A DNA stretch of 64,000 nucleotides from CAZZBK01 sp964652155 (GTDB lineage Bacteria > Planctomycetota > Planctomycetia > Pirellulales > PNKZ01). Below are positions 1 through 9,563 of the stretch, piece by piece. A program made the translations under genes and the position numbers. The notes below the pieces were generated by a model, which searched no databases, was not told where the DNA came from, and saw only the letters and a program-made list of their open reading frames with translations. How positions within the stretch are numbered: position 1 is the stretch's first letter; each line of letters opens with the position of its first letter. The stretch covers positions 1 through 64,000 of the forward strand of contig CAZZBK010000010.1 of the NCBI GenBank assembly GCA_964652155.1. The letters run 5' to 3'.

Positions 1-1448
1 AGCAACGCGCGGAGGCCGTCGAGCAGGACGCGCTCGACCTGCGGCGCGGTGTTCGAGGAACTGGGCTGCGTCTCATAACCCCCTTGAGAATAGGCGATCT
101 CGGTGCCTATGTAGCCCGTCCCACAGTCGCCGTAGGCCGCCATGCACACGGTCGATGTGGGACGCATCTGTTGCGCGGCCAGCTGGTATTCGACAAACAA
201 CTCGCCGGGCATGTGCACGATGTAGGCGTCCCCCAGCTTCAGGCACGATAGCTCGATCCCTTCGCCGTGTTGCATGCGGAGCGTGAAGGCGAGTTTGCCC
301 GCCACACCCAGCCGCTCACGCTCGTCCAGCTGTCGATTTTCGAGCGTCGCGCGCAGCTTGTCGGCGTCGAGATACGAGGCCACCGGCAAACGGACTCGGC
401 TGACCCGCCAGTCGCAATCGGAGGCCGAGAGGGGGACGCGTTTCGTCTCCTGCCAGGCCCGCTGCATGCCGTCCGCCATGCGGTCGGTCAAAACCACGCG
501 CAACTCAGGCGAGCCGTCGTTGTACTTGCCCGCCGCGACATTGCCACTCGCGCCGTTAAAATGCACGAGCGACGTACCTGGGTGCGATTGCTCATGTTTC
601 GTCCGTGCCAAGCCGACGAACTCGGCGGTCACGTCCCCTTTGCCGAAATGACTTTGTGGGTGCGTTGCGTAGTAGCTCAACGACACGAGGGGTCGCTCGT
701 CGTCGAAGAACGTCAGCATGCGGAGCAACGGGTCGATCACCCCTTCGGGGGCGGCGAGCGCTTCCTCGACACGCGACGCGCTCAGGTCGTAACCCTGTCG
801 ATTGGCCTCCTCCTTCAGGCGACTCAAAATCGGCTCGGGGATCCGGTACGAACTCGAACGACTGATCGTCACGCGGCCATCGGGCCCCAGGATGCGACGG
901 TTCGACGCCACCTTGTCGACCCGTGCCGAGCCCACGCCCAGGTGTGTCACGCGCTGCGCTTTGTCGAGCGAAGCGCGGGCGGCCTGCGCGGCGGCGGCGA
1001 TCGTGTTGCGCACAAAGAGCACATCGAACCGCTTGCCACCCAGCCCTTGCGCGGCGAGCAGTTCCTCGGCAGTAAAATCGCAGCGGACACCATCGTGCTG
1101 GTGCAAGACATGCACGGCCACGCGGTCGGGCGTCGTGTCGACGGCCCGGGCCAGGCTTTGCCGCCAGACGTCGTGTCCGCCGTTCGAGATGGCGATCCAA
1201 TCGACGGCGCACAGCACGATCGGCTGGCCGGCTCCCAGCAGCACCACGCCCCGGGCCGAGAGCGGATCGGTGATCGATCGGGCCAGCGTGTATGCCACCG
1301 GAGTCCCCAGCGGCGGCGTGGCGTCGACCTGAAAGACACTGATGCGGAGCGAGCGGGCCTGTGCGGGCTCAGCCGCGTGGCACAACACGCAGCTTAGCGT
1401 CACGATCGCCCAGCACAGCAGTAACGCACGACGCACATTGGTCAACAT
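1..1448 (-). CDS. Exported neutral/alkaline ceramidase-like protein, C-terminus cut by window edge
   Basis: An open frame runs from an ATG at 1448 to the window edge, giving about 482 residues without a stop. An SD-like GGGAG lies about 7 bases before the ATG. The N-terminus is a hydrophobic signal peptide (LLLCWAIVTLSCVLCHA) followed by SVFQVDATPPLGTPVAY, which matches the start of the neutral/alkaline non-lysosomal ceramidase N-terminal domain. Other family-like stretches are DPLSARGVVLL, VHVLHQHDG and HFNGASGNVAAGKYND. True ceramidases hydrolyse N-acyl-sphingosine outside the cytoplasm, but planctomycetes carry many paralogues of this fold and the substrate here is unknown. It is divergent from the photolyase gene, with 170 bases between the two starts. 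The C-terminal part lies outside the window, so catalytic completeness cannot be judged. Confidence 0.7.
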   Translation of the reverse strand, partial: MLTNVRRALLLCWAIVTLSCVLCHAAEPAQARSLRISVFQVDATPPLGTPVAYTLARSITDPLSARGVVLLGAGQPIVLCAVDWIAISNGGHDVWRQSLARAVDTTPDRVAVHVLHQHDGVRCDFTAEELLAAQGLGGKRFDVLFVRNTIAAAAQAARASLDKAQRVTHLGVGSARVDKVASNRRILGPDGRVTISRSSSYRIPEPILSRLKEEANRQGYDLSASRVEEALAAPEGVIDPLLRMLTFFDDERPLVSLSYYATHPQSHFGKGDVTAEFVGLARTKHEQSHPGTSLVHFNGASGNVAAGKYNDGSPELRVVLTDRMADGMQRAWQETKRVPLSASDCDWRVSRVRLPVASYLDADKLRATLENRQLDERERLGVAGKLAFTLRMQHGEGIELSCLKLGDAYIVHMPGELFVEYQLAAQQMRPTSTVCMAAYGDCGTGYIGTEIAYSQGGYETQPSSSNTAPQVERVLLDGLRAL

Positions 1449-1618
1449 TGCTCGCTCCCATGTCAGTACAGATGATGTTCGCGGCGGTCGGGGTTTGTGT
1501 GCCGTCGACCGTGACGTCTATAGTGTATCAAATCCGATCGACGACCTCATCGGTTTGCGTCACCAAGTCTTCGCCGGCTCTGCTGCGTTGCCGGGCCGAG
1601 CGTTCGAGAAAAACTTTC

Positions 1619-3070
1619 ATGCCTTCGCGCACGACGATAGTCTGGTTTCGCCACGATCTGCGGCTCGCCGACCATGCGCCGCTGGAGCAAGCATGCCGCG
1701 ATGGCTCGCGTGTCGTGCCGGTGTTTATCAACGATCAGGCAGAAACCCTGCACTGGCCCCAGGGCGCGGCCTCGCGTTGGTGGCTGCATCACGCGCTCGA
1801 GTCGTTGTGCAAGAGCCTCACGGGCATTGGGTCACGGTTGATCTTGCGCCACGGCGCGGCACTCGACACCCTGCGCCAATTGATCGCCGAGACCGGCGCG
1901 TCGGCCGTGTATTGGGGCCGACGCTACGAACACGACATCGTCGAACGTGACACGCGCGTCAAGGTCGCATTGCGCGCCGACGGTATCACGGCCGAGAGTT
2001 TTAACACGTCGCTGCTCTACGAGCCCTGGGAGATCAGCACGAAAGAGAAGAAGCCCTATCAGGTCTTCACGCCATTCTGGCGCGCGTGTCAAGCCCATGG
2101 CGAACCGCGCGAGCCGCTGGCGGCTCCGCGCGCGGTCGCGTCTCCGCCGAAGTGGCCTCGATCGGACCAGCTCGCCGACTGGAAGCTGTTGCCGTCGATC
2201 CCCTGGGACACCGAGCTGCGGGCGACGTGGCAGCCCGGCGAGGCGGGAGCTCAAGAACGGCTTGCCAAGTTCATGCAGCACAGCGTGCGCGACTATGGCG
2301 TCGAACGCGATCGACCCGACCACGACGCGGTCTCGCGGCTTTCGCCCCATTTGCATTTTGGTGAATTGAGTCCGCGACAAGTGTGGCATGCGGCCCTCGC
2401 CTCGCAGCGCGTCGAGCCGCGGCAACTCGACACGCTGCGCAACGACTACTTGCGGCAACTCATCTGGCGTGAGTTCGCGTATCATCTGCTGTTCCACTTT
2501 CCGCGCACGAGCGACCAACCGCTGCGCGACCAATACGCGAAATTCCCTTGGAAGTCGGATCGATCGTCACTTCGCGCCTGGCAGCGTGGGCTGACCGGCT
2601 ATCCGCTCGTCGACGCCGGCATGCGGCAGTTGTGGCAAACAGGCTGGATGCACAATCGCGTTCGCATGGTCGTGGCCTCGTTCCTGGTCAAAGACCTGCT
2701 CATCTCTTGGCAGGACGGAGCCCGTTGGTTTTGGGACACGCTTGTCGACGCCGATCGGGCAAACAACACGCTCGGCTGGCAGTGGGTGGCCGGCTGTGGG
2801 GCCGACGCGGCACCGTACTTTCGCGTGTTCAACCCGGTGACGCAGAGCGAAAAGTTCGATCCACAAGGCGCGTACATTCGCCGTTGGGTGAGCGAACTGG
2901 CACAACTCTCCGCGCCGTACATTCATCAGCCCTGGGCAGCGCCGCCGTCGGTGCTCGAAGCCGCCGGGGTCGTGCTGGGGCAGCATTATCCGCGTCCGAT
3001 CGTCGATCATGCCGAGGCCCGTGAGCGTGCGCTCGCGGCCTTGAAATCGATCGGTTCCTCTCGTCGCTGA
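1619..3070 (+). CDS. phr: Deoxyribodipyrimidine photolyase (CPD photolyase, class I)
   Basis: This 483-residue protein repairs cyclobutane pyrimidine dimers with light, using FAD and an antenna cofactor. The N-terminal photolyase domain starts at TIVWFRHDLRLADH, about residue 5. The C-terminal FAD/DNA-binding domain has the family signatures YPLVDAGMRQLWQTGWMHNR, DGARWFWDTLVDADRANN and GWQWVAGCGADAAPYFRVFN, all intact. The frame is open further upstream, but the earlier in-frame residues look non-coding, so the ATG at 1619, just before the antenna domain, is taken as the start. The length is normal for the family. The gene stands alone, with 81 bases to the next start. Identity is secure; the antenna cofactor (MTHF or 8-HDF) cannot be told from sequence by eye. 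Confidence 0.95.
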   Translation: MPSRTTIVWFRHDLRLADHAPLEQACRDGSRVVPVFINDQAETLHWPQGAASRWWLHHALESLCKSLTGIGSRLILRHGAALDTLRQLIAETGASAVYWGRRYEHDIVERDTRVKVALRADGITAESFNTSLLYEPWEISTKEKKPYQVFTPFWRACQAHGEPREPLAAPRAVASPPKWPRSDQLADWKLLPSIPWDTELRATWQPGEAGAQERLAKFMQHSVRDYGVERDRPDHDAVSRLSPHLHFGELSPRQVWHAALASQRVEPRQLDTLRNDYLRQLIWREFAYHLLFHFPRTSDQPLRDQYAKFPWKSDRSSLRAWQRGLTGYPLVDAGMRQLWQTGWMHNRVRMVVASFLVKDLLISWQDGARWFWDTLVDADRANNTLGWQWVAGCGADAAPYFRVFNPVTQSEKFDPQGAYIRRWVSELAQLSAPYIHQPWAAPPSVLEAAGVVLGQHYPRPIVDHAEARERALAALKSIGSSRR

Positions 3071-3151
3071 TACCGCTTGTCGCCGCACGTTGAGCCCTCT
3101 ACAACTAGGTTTGCTCTCCCGTGTTGTTTTCAAAATTCGAGTCACTGCCCC

Positions 3152-3694
3152 ATGCCGCTCCGCGATCGCCCGCTCGATGGACAACGGATCCTCACGTTTG
3201 TCGACGACATCTACGAGGACCTCGAACTTTGGTACCCCAAGCTCCGCTTGATCGAGGCGGGAGCTCATGTGACCGTCGCGGCGATGGCGAGCGGCAAAGT
3301 GTATCAAGGCAAGAACGGCTACCCCTGCCGCAGCGACGCGGCGATCGCCGACATGGAGGCGAGTGATTTTCAGGGCTTGGTCGTCCCCGGCGGCTTTATG
3401 CCCGACAAATTGCGTCGCGATGCCAAGGTGTTGAGCCTGGTGCGCGATTTTCATCACTCCGGCAAACTGGTCGCGGCCATCTGTCACGGCGGCTGGATTC
3501 CAATCTCGGCCGGCGTGTATCGCGGCGTGCGCGTGACGGGCTCGCCCGGCATTAAAGACGATCTGGTCAACGCTGGCGCCGTTTGGGAAGACGCGGCCGT
3601 GGTGGTCGATCGGCACTTTGTGAGCAGCCGCAAGCCCGACGACCTGCCCGAGTTCTGCCGCGGCATCCTCAGCGTACTGACGGCCCAAACATGA
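3152..3694 (+). CDS. DJ-1/PfpI family protein
   Basis: This 180-residue protein belongs to the DJ-1/PfpI class-I glutamine-amidotransferase-like fold. The nucleophile elbow is AAICHGGW, with Cys111 followed by His112, and LVVPGGFMPDKLR is the typical preceding loop. Members act as deglycases, proteases or chaperones, and the exact activity here is unknown. The ATG at 3152 is chosen because the fold begins a few residues later (GQRILTFVDDIYEDLEL); upstream in-frame residues do not resemble the family. Its TGA overlaps the start of the pseudouridine synthase gene as ATGA, so the two are probably co-translated. Confidence 0.88.
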   Translation: MPLRDRPLDGQRILTFVDDIYEDLELWYPKLRLIEAGAHVTVAAMASGKVYQGKNGYPCRSDAAIADMEASDFQGLVVPGGFMPDKLRRDAKVLSLVRDFHHSGKLVAAICHGGWIPISAGVYRGVRVTGSPGIKDDLVNAGAVWEDAAVVVDRHFVSSRKPDDLPEFCRGILSVLTAQT

Positions 3695-4440
3695 GCACGG
3701 CCGACTCCGCAAGTCTCCCTGGGCCGCATGTGCTGTACGAGTCGGGTCCCTGCCTCGTGGTCTGGAAGCCCTCGGGCGTGTTGACCCAGGCGCCGCCGCA
3801 AATCGACAGCATCGAGGTCCGCATCAAGCAGTGGATCAAAACGCGCGACAACGCCCCGGGCAAGGTGTATCTCGGCGTGCCGCATCGGCTCGATCGGGCT
3901 GTGTCGGGGGCGATGGTGTTCGCGCGGCATGTTCGCGCCTGCCGCAAGCTTTGCGATCAGTTCGAACATCGCTCGGTGCGCAAAGTGTACTGGGCCGTGG
4001 TCAGCGGCCGTGTTGAGCCCAGCGAGGGGACTTGGATCGATTGGATGCGCAAGATTCCCGAGCGGCCGCTCTCGGAGATTCTGCAAGCCGACGACCCGGG
4101 CGCTCAGCGTGCCGTGCTGCACTATCGCGTGCTGGGGTATGTGCCCCGGGGCACGTGGCTTGAAATCGAGTTGGAGACCGGCCGAATGCATCAGATTCGG
4201 CTACAAGCCTCGTCGCGCGGCCATGCCGTGCTCGGCGATGAGCTGTACGGATCGAGCGAGCTGTTCGGCCCAGCGTACAGCGACGGGCGACTGCGGGCGA
4301 TTGCGCTGCACGGCCGGCATCTGGCCTTCAAGCATCCGATGACCGACGAGCGCGTGGCCGTCGACGCGCCGCTCGGCGAGGCCTGGCAGGCGCTCGAGTT
4401 GCCGTTGAGCGACGAGACCTATCTGCCGTTGGCTGAATGA
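3691..4440 (+). CDS. RluA-family RNA pseudouridine synthase
   Basis: This 249-residue protein isomerises uridine to pseudouridine in rRNA or tRNA. The catalytic motif is VPHRLDRAVSG with the essential Asp at residue 68; the usual Thr before SG is Val here. GRMHQIRLQASSRGHAVLGD is the conserved C-terminal RluA motif. No S4 domain is seen at the N-terminus, which makes it a short RluA/TruC-like enzyme. The start is the ATG at 3691 that overlaps the upstream TGA (ATGA), indicating translational coupling to the DJ-1 gene. Target base and RNA cannot be assigned from sequence alone. Confidence 0.9.
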   Translation: MSTADSASLPGPHVLYESGPCLVVWKPSGVLTQAPPQIDSIEVRIKQWIKTRDNAPGKVYLGVPHRLDRAVSGAMVFARHVRACRKLCDQFEHRSVRKVYWAVVSGRVEPSEGTWIDWMRKIPERPLSEILQADDPGAQRAVLHYRVLGYVPRGTWLEIELETGRMHQIRLQASSRGHAVLGDELYGSSELFGPAYSDGRLRAIALHGRHLAFKHPMTDERVAVDAPLGEAWQALELPLSDETYLPLAE

Positions 4441-4514
4441 CATCTGCACGCCTCTGCACCCGGCGTCGGCCACCCTAGTCGAGCGGGTCGAGTGGCTGAT
4501 ATACTAACCATCTT

Positions 4515-7500
4515 ATGAATACCATCCATCCCATTCGCAAGTTATTGGTCGCGAATCGCAGTGAGATTGCGATTCGTGTGTTTCGCAGCGCTCATGAGTG
4601 CGGTATCCGCACCGTGGCCATTTACTCACATGAAGATCGCTACGCGCTGCATCGCTTCAAAGCCGACGAGGCCTACCAGGTCGGCAAGCCGGGCGAACCC
4701 ATCCGCGCCTACCTCGACATCCCCGGGATCATCGAGGTCGCGACGCAACATGACGTCGACGCGATTCACCCGGGCTACGGCTTTTTGAGCGAGAACCCCG
4801 AGTTGGCCCGGGCTTGTGAGCAGGCCGGCATTTTGTTCGTGGGTCCGCCGCCGTCGATTCTCGAAGCGCTGGGAGACAAGATCGCGGCGCGCGATATCGC
4901 CACGCAGGCCAAGGTGCCGGTCCTCTCGGGCAGCACCGAGCCGATCAGCAACCCGGACGAGGCCTGCTCGCTGGCCGCGAAACTTGGCTACCCGGTGATC
5001 CTCAAGGCGGCCAAGGGGGGTGGCGGGCGCGGCATGCGTGTCGTCCGCGACGCCAAGGAGTTGCCCGGCGCCCTTGAGGCCGCCCAGCGCGAGGCCCTCT
5101 CGGCCTTTGGCTGCGGCGACGTATTCATCGAAAAATTCATCGAACGACCGCGGCACATCGAGGTGCAGTTGTTCGGCGACAAGCACGGCAACCTGGTCCA
5201 CCTGTACGAGCGCGACTGCTCGCTCCAGCGTCGCCATCAGAAGGTCGTCGAGATTGCCCCGGCTTGGAACCTCGACGGGAAAATCCGCGACGCGATTTGC
5301 GCCGCCGCCATCGCCATTGGCAAGCAGGTGAATTACGTCTGCGCCGGGACGGTCGAGTTCCTGCTCGATACCGACACCGACAAGTTCTACTTCATCGAGG
5401 TCAACCCGCGCATTCAGGTCGAGCACACCGTGACCGAAGCTGTCACCGGGGTCGACCTGGTGCGGAGCCAAATCCTCGTCACCCAAGGGTATCGGCTCGA
5501 CGATTCCGAAATCGACCTCGGCGATCAGTCGAAGATCACCACGCGCGGCTACGCCGTGCAGTGCCGCGTGACGACCGAGGACCCCGAGAACAAGTTCCTG
5601 CCCGACTACGGTCGCATTGCCCACTATCGCTCGGCGGCGGGCATGGGCGTGCGGCTCGACGCGGGCACCGCGTTCAGCGGCGCGGTCGTGACACCGTACT
5701 ACGATTCGCTGTTGGTCAAGGTGACCGCCTGGGGCCGCCGGTTTGTCGACGCCGCCAACCGCATGGAGCGCGTGCTGCAAGAGTTCCGCGTCCGCGGCGT
5801 GAAGACCAACATCCCGTTCCTCGTGAACCTCATCACCCACCCTAAGTTTTTAGAGGGGGGCGTCACGACCCGGTTCATGGACGAGACGCCGGAGCTCTTT
5901 CGCTTCCGCGCGCGACGCGATCGGGCGACGAAATTGCTGCGCTACCTCGCCGACGTCGCGGTCAACGGCCATCCGCTCATTAAGAAGAAGCCCGCGGTCA
6001 TCGTGCGCACCCCCGCGCCTCGCCCGCAGCTCGACGACGACGCGATCAAGCCCGGCACGAAACAGTTGCTCACGCAATTGGGCCCGAAGAAATTTGCCCA
6101 ATGGGTGCTCGACCAAAAGCGGCTGCTCATCACCGACACCACGTTCCGCGACGCGCATCAGTCGCTCCTGGCCACTCGGCTGCGCACGCACGACATGCTG
6201 CAAATCGCCGAGACGTATGCCAAGCAGCACAGTCATTTGTTCTCGCTCGAAATGTGGGGCGGGGCCACATTCGACACGACGATGCGGTTCCTCAAGGAGT
6301 GTCCGTGGCAGCGGTTGGCCGACATCCGCGAGAAAATCCCCAACATCCTCACCCAGATGTTGTTCCGCGCCAGCAACGCGCTCGGCTACGCGAACTACCC
6401 AGACAACGTCGTGCGCGAATTTGTCCGCGAGAGCGTCGAAGCCGGCATGGATATCTTCCGCATCTTCGACAGTCTGAACTGGATGCCGAACATGCGCGTG
6501 GCCATGGAGGCCGTGCTTGAGACCAACGCGCTCTGCGAGGCGGCCATCTGCTACACCGGCGACGTGCTCAACCCCCAGCGCACGAAGTACAACCTCAAGT
6601 ACTACGTCGACATGGCCAAGCAATTGGAAAAGATGGGTGCGCATATCCTGGCAATCAAGGACATGGCCGGGCTGTGCAAACCCTACGCGGCTGAGTTGCT
6701 CATCAAGACCCTTAAACAAGAAGTCGGCATTCCGATCCACTTTCACACGCACGACACGGCGGGCATTCAGGCCGCGTCGATCCTCAAGGGGGCCGAGGTC
6801 GACCTCGACATCGCCGACGCCGCGATGGGCCCGCTGAGCGGGCTTACCTCGCAACCCAACCTGGGCTCGATTGTCGAGTCGCTCCGCTTTACGCCGCGCG
6901 ACACGCAGCTCGAACCGGAAAAAATTCAGCTTCTCGATGAATACTGGGACGTGGTTCGCAAGTACTACGCCCCCTTCGAGGCCGGCATGCTCGCCAGCAC
7001 GGCCGACGTGTACCACAACGAGATGCCCGGCGGCCAGTACACCAATCTGTACGAGCAAGCCCAGGCGGTCGGGCTCGCCCATCGCTGGCACGACATTCGC
7101 CTCCGCTATGCCGAGGTGAACGAGCTCTGCGGCGATATCGTCAAGGTGACGCCGTCGTCCAAAGCGGTCGGCGACCTCGCGATCTTCATGGTGGCCAACA
7201 ACCTCGGCAAAGACGACGTGCTCAACCCGCAGCGCGAACTGGCCTTCCCCGAGTCGTTCGTCGACCTCATCTCGGGGCGCATGGGACAGCCTCCCGGCGG
7301 ATTCCCGAGCCAGCTCATCGAGCGCGTCATGCGTGGCCAGGCGGTGGTCGAGGGTCGCCCGGGCGATGGTCTCGCGCCGGCCGACTTCGAGGCCACCTCA
7401 ACCAAGTTGGAGAAGACTCTCGGGCGCAAGCCGCAACGCCGCGACGTGCTCTCGTACCTGATGTTCCCGCGCGTGTTCAACGAGTTGGTGGCGCATCAAG

Positions 7501-7967
7501 ATCGTTTTGGCGATTCGAGCATGCTCCCCACGCCGCTGTTTTTCTATGGGCCCGAACCCGGTGACGAGGCGGCGGTTGAAATCGAGCGGGGCAAGACGCT
7601 CATCGTCAAGTTCCTATCGATCAGCGATGTGCAGGACGACGGGCATCGCAAGGTGTCGTTCGAACTCAACGGCCAGCCGCGCGACGTGTCGATCCGCGAT
7701 CAGTCGATTGAAGCGGTCGCGTCAGCGCGCAAGAAAGCCGACGCGGCGAACCCATTGCACGTCGGGGCACCGATGCCCGGCATGGTCGTGACCGTGGCGG
7801 TGCACGAAGGGGACGAAGTGAAACAAGGGCAGAAGCTGCTCAGCATGGAAGCGATGAAAATGGAGACGACGTTGTACGCCGAGCGCAGCGGCAAAATCGC
7901 CGAAGTGTTCGCGGCCCCTGGCACCCGCGTCGAGACCGGCGACCTCGTCGTCCGCTGGGAAGGCTAA
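4515..7967 (+). CDS. pyc: Pyruvate carboxylase, single-chain
   Basis: At 1150 residues this is a full-length single-polypeptide pyruvate carboxylase, which makes oxaloacetate from pyruvate, bicarbonate and ATP. In order: a biotin carboxylase domain (IRKLLVANRSEIAIRVFRSA, then the KAAKGGGGRGMR ATP-grasp loop and EVNPRIQVEHTVTE, about residues 1-460); the carboxyltransferase domain (LLITDTTFRDAHQSLLATR, with HFHTHDTAG, about 530-1000); and the C-terminal biotinyl domain with MEAMKMETT, biotin Lys near 1115. All key motifs are intact. It is the anaplerotic partner of the pyruvate dehydrogenase genes 8 kb away. It ends next to a palindromic repeat (7984-8067) that separates it from a convergent gene. 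Confidence 0.97.
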   Translation: MNTIHPIRKLLVANRSEIAIRVFRSAHECGIRTVAIYSHEDRYALHRFKADEAYQVGKPGEPIRAYLDIPGIIEVATQHDVDAIHPGYGFLSENPELARACEQAGILFVGPPPSILEALGDKIAARDIATQAKVPVLSGSTEPISNPDEACSLAAKLGYPVILKAAKGGGGRGMRVVRDAKELPGALEAAQREALSAFGCGDVFIEKFIERPRHIEVQLFGDKHGNLVHLYERDCSLQRRHQKVVEIAPAWNLDGKIRDAICAAAIAIGKQVNYVCAGTVEFLLDTDTDKFYFIEVNPRIQVEHTVTEAVTGVDLVRSQILVTQGYRLDDSEIDLGDQSKITTRGYAVQCRVTTEDPENKFLPDYGRIAHYRSAAGMGVRLDAGTAFSGAVVTPYYDSLLVKVTAWGRRFVDAANRMERVLQEFRVRGVKTNIPFLVNLITHPKFLEGGVTTRFMDETPELFRFRARRDRATKLLRYLADVAVNGHPLIKKKPAVIVRTPAPRPQLDDDAIKPGTKQLLTQLGPKKFAQWVLDQKRLLITDTTFRDAHQSLLATRLRTHDMLQIAETYAKQHSHLFSLEMWGGATFDTTMRFLKECPWQRLADIREKIPNILTQMLFRASNALGYANYPDNVVREFVRESVEAGMDIFRIFDSLNWMPNMRVAMEAVLETNALCEAAICYTGDVLNPQRTKYNLKYYVDMAKQLEKMGAHILAIKDMAGLCKPYAAELLIKTLKQEVGIPIHFHTHDTAGIQAASILKGAEVDLDIADAAMGPLSGLTSQPNLGSIVESLRFTPRDTQLEPEKIQLLDEYWDVVRKYYAPFEAGMLASTADVYHNEMPGGQYTNLYEQAQAVGLAHRWHDIRLRYAEVNELCGDIVKVTPSSKAVGDLAIFMVANNLGKDDVLNPQRELAFPESFVDLISGRMGQPPGGFPSQLIERVMRGQAVVEGRPGDGLAPADFEATSTKLEKTLGRKPQRRDVLSYLMFPRVFNELVAHQDRFGDSSMLPTPLFFYGPEPGDEAAVEIERGKTLIVKFLSISDVQDDGHRKVSFELNGQPRDVSIRDQSIEAVASARKKADAANPLHVGAPMPGMVVTVAVHEGDEVKQGQKLLSMEAMKMETTLYAERSGKIAEVFAAPGTRVETGDLVVRWEG

Positions 7968-7983
7968 CGATCCTAAGATAATG

Positions 7984-8067
7984 AACTTAACAGGCCGAGC
8001 AACGCGAGGCCGGTATTTACGGACTCCCGCTGGTCGTCCTGTTAACTTAATTACTTGAACCTCAATA
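7984..8067. repeat. Interspersed palindromic repeat, family A copy 1
   Basis: An 84-base element between the convergent pyc and aldehyde dehydrogenase genes. Its inverted complement matches 27930-28010 almost throughout, sharing GACGACCAGCGGGAGTC and CCTCGCGTTGCTCGGCC and diverging mainly in a short central stretch. The left part (TTAACAGG) and right part (CCTGTTAA) are inverted copies, so the element can fold back on itself. A more diverged third copy is at 44488. It may act as a bidirectional terminator here. Confidence 0.8.
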
Positions 8068-8101
8068 ACCCCCTGGGCCGAGCGCGTTTCGAGTCGGGCC
8101 G

Positions 8102-9520
8102 CTAGGCCAAGTCGTGAACAACGACCGTTTTCACCTCGGTCATTTCGTGGATGACGTACTTTGGCCCCTCTTTGCCAAAGCCGCTCTCCTTGAGCCCGCC
8201 GTAGGGCATGAGGTCGGCCCGCCAGGCGGTCCCCCAGTTGATGTGGATGTTGCCGGACTCGACCTCGCGCGCGAATTTCAGCGCCGTGTTGAGTGACTGC
8301 GTAAAGATGGCCGCGCTCAGGCCGTAACGAGTATCGTTGGCGATGGCGATCGCTTGCTCGACGCTCGCGCAGCGCGTGATAGCCACGGCGGGGCCAAAAA
8401 GTTCGTCGCAACTAATTCGCATTCGCGGGTCGACGTCGGCCAGCAGCGTGGGCTCGAACAGAGCCCCCTGCCGCCCGCCACCGGTCAACAGGCGAGCGCC
8501 CCCTTTGACCGCCTCGTCGACCCACTCGCCGACGCGAATCGCGTCCGCCTCGCGGACCATCGGACCCATGTTCGTCAGCGGGTCGAGCTGGTTGCCGCAG
8601 CGGATCTGCGCCACGCGGGGCGTCACGGCGTCGATCACGTTCTGGTAGGCGTCGCCGACGGCAAGCAACCGCTGACACGAGATGCAGACCTGACCTGCGT
8701 TGCCGAAGCCGGTGGCCGCCGTCGCCTCGGCGACCTTGTTCATGTCGGCATCGGGCATCACGATCAATGGACTATTGGAGCCCAACTCCATCGTCACCCG
8801 TTTAAGTCCGGCCACCTGACAGAGCCGTTCGCCGACATCGCGACTGCCGGTGAAACTGATCTTGCGGACGCGAGGGTCGCGGACGATCGCTTCGCCGACG
8901 ACGCTCCCCGAGCCCGTCAGACAGGCGATCCCCAGCGGAGGCAAGCCCGCGTCGAGCAACAGCTTGACGAGGTGCAAGGCCGAGAGGGGCGTGTCGCTCG
9001 CCGGCTTAACGATCACGGCGTTTCCGGCGGCCAGGGCGGGGCCGACCTTGTGGACCACCAGATTCAACGGGAAGTTAAATGGGGTGATCGCCGCAACGAT
9101 CCCGCACGGAACGCGGAGCGTGAACCCGAATTTACCTTTGCCAGCCGACGAACCGTCGAGCGGCAACGTTTCGCCGCTCAGTCGCTTGGCCTCCTCGGCC
9201 GAGAGTTCCATCGTCTCCTTGGCGCGGAGCACTTCGATGCGGCTCTCGAAGAGCGTTTTGCCCTCTTCCAGGCTGATGGTCCGGGCGAGCGAGTCGAGGC
9301 GTTCCCCCATCAACAGCGCGGCCCGCGAGAGGATCTGATAGCGCTCGTAGCCCGACGTGCGGCGCATGACCGCGGCCCCCTCGACGAGCCCCGCAAGGGC
9401 GTCGTCCACGTCGGCCTCGCTGGCCTTGGGCACGGTGTCGATCTCGGTGTGGTCGTAAGGATTGCGCACCGAGATGGTCTCCGACCGAGAGTGCCACTGG
9501 CCGCGAAAGTAGAGTTGCAT
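8102..9520 (-). CDS. NAD(P)-dependent aldehyde dehydrogenase
   Basis: This 472-residue protein has the complete aldehyde dehydrogenase superfamily core: ITPFNFPLN, the nucleotide-binding VKPASDTPLSA, ISFTGSRDVGE, the general base Glu245 in MELGSNSP and catalytic Cys279 in GQVCISCQR. The family oxidises aldehydes to acids with NAD(P); overall it resembles the lactaldehyde and non-phosphorylating glyceraldehyde-3-phosphate dehydrogenase branch, but the substrate is not predictable. The ATG at 9520 follows AAGGA at good spacing. The gene lies 43 bases downstream of thrC on the same strand, so both may be transcribed together. Confidence 0.93.
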   Translation of the reverse strand: MQLYFRGQWHSRSETISVRNPYDHTEIDTVPKASEADVDDALAGLVEGAAVMRRTSGYERYQILSRAALLMGERLDSLARTISLEEGKTLFESRIEVLRAKETMELSAEEAKRLSGETLPLDGSSAGKGKFGFTLRVPCGIVAAITPFNFPLNLVVHKVGPALAAGNAVIVKPASDTPLSALHLVKLLLDAGLPPLGIACLTGSGSVVGEAIVRDPRVRKISFTGSRDVGERLCQVAGLKRVTMELGSNSPLIVMPDADMNKVAEATAATGFGNAGQVCISCQRLLAVGDAYQNVIDAVTPRVAQIRCGNQLDPLTNMGPMVREADAIRVGEWVDEAVKGGARLLTGGGRQGALFEPTLLADVDPRMRISCDELFGPAVAITRCASVEQAIAIANDTRYGLSAAIFTQSLNTALKFAREVESGNIHINWGTAWRADLMPYGGLKESGFGKEGPKYVIHEMTEVKTVVVHDLA

Positions 9521-9563
9521 CGCTAAATCCTTCGACGACCGTGTCGCCGGCTGGGGGAGGTTA

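Noticed and set aside
4626..7091. Long open frames on the minus strand opposite pyruvate carboxylase
   Set aside because: They are antisense shadows caused by the strong third-position G/C bias; they have no family motifs or ribosome-binding sites.
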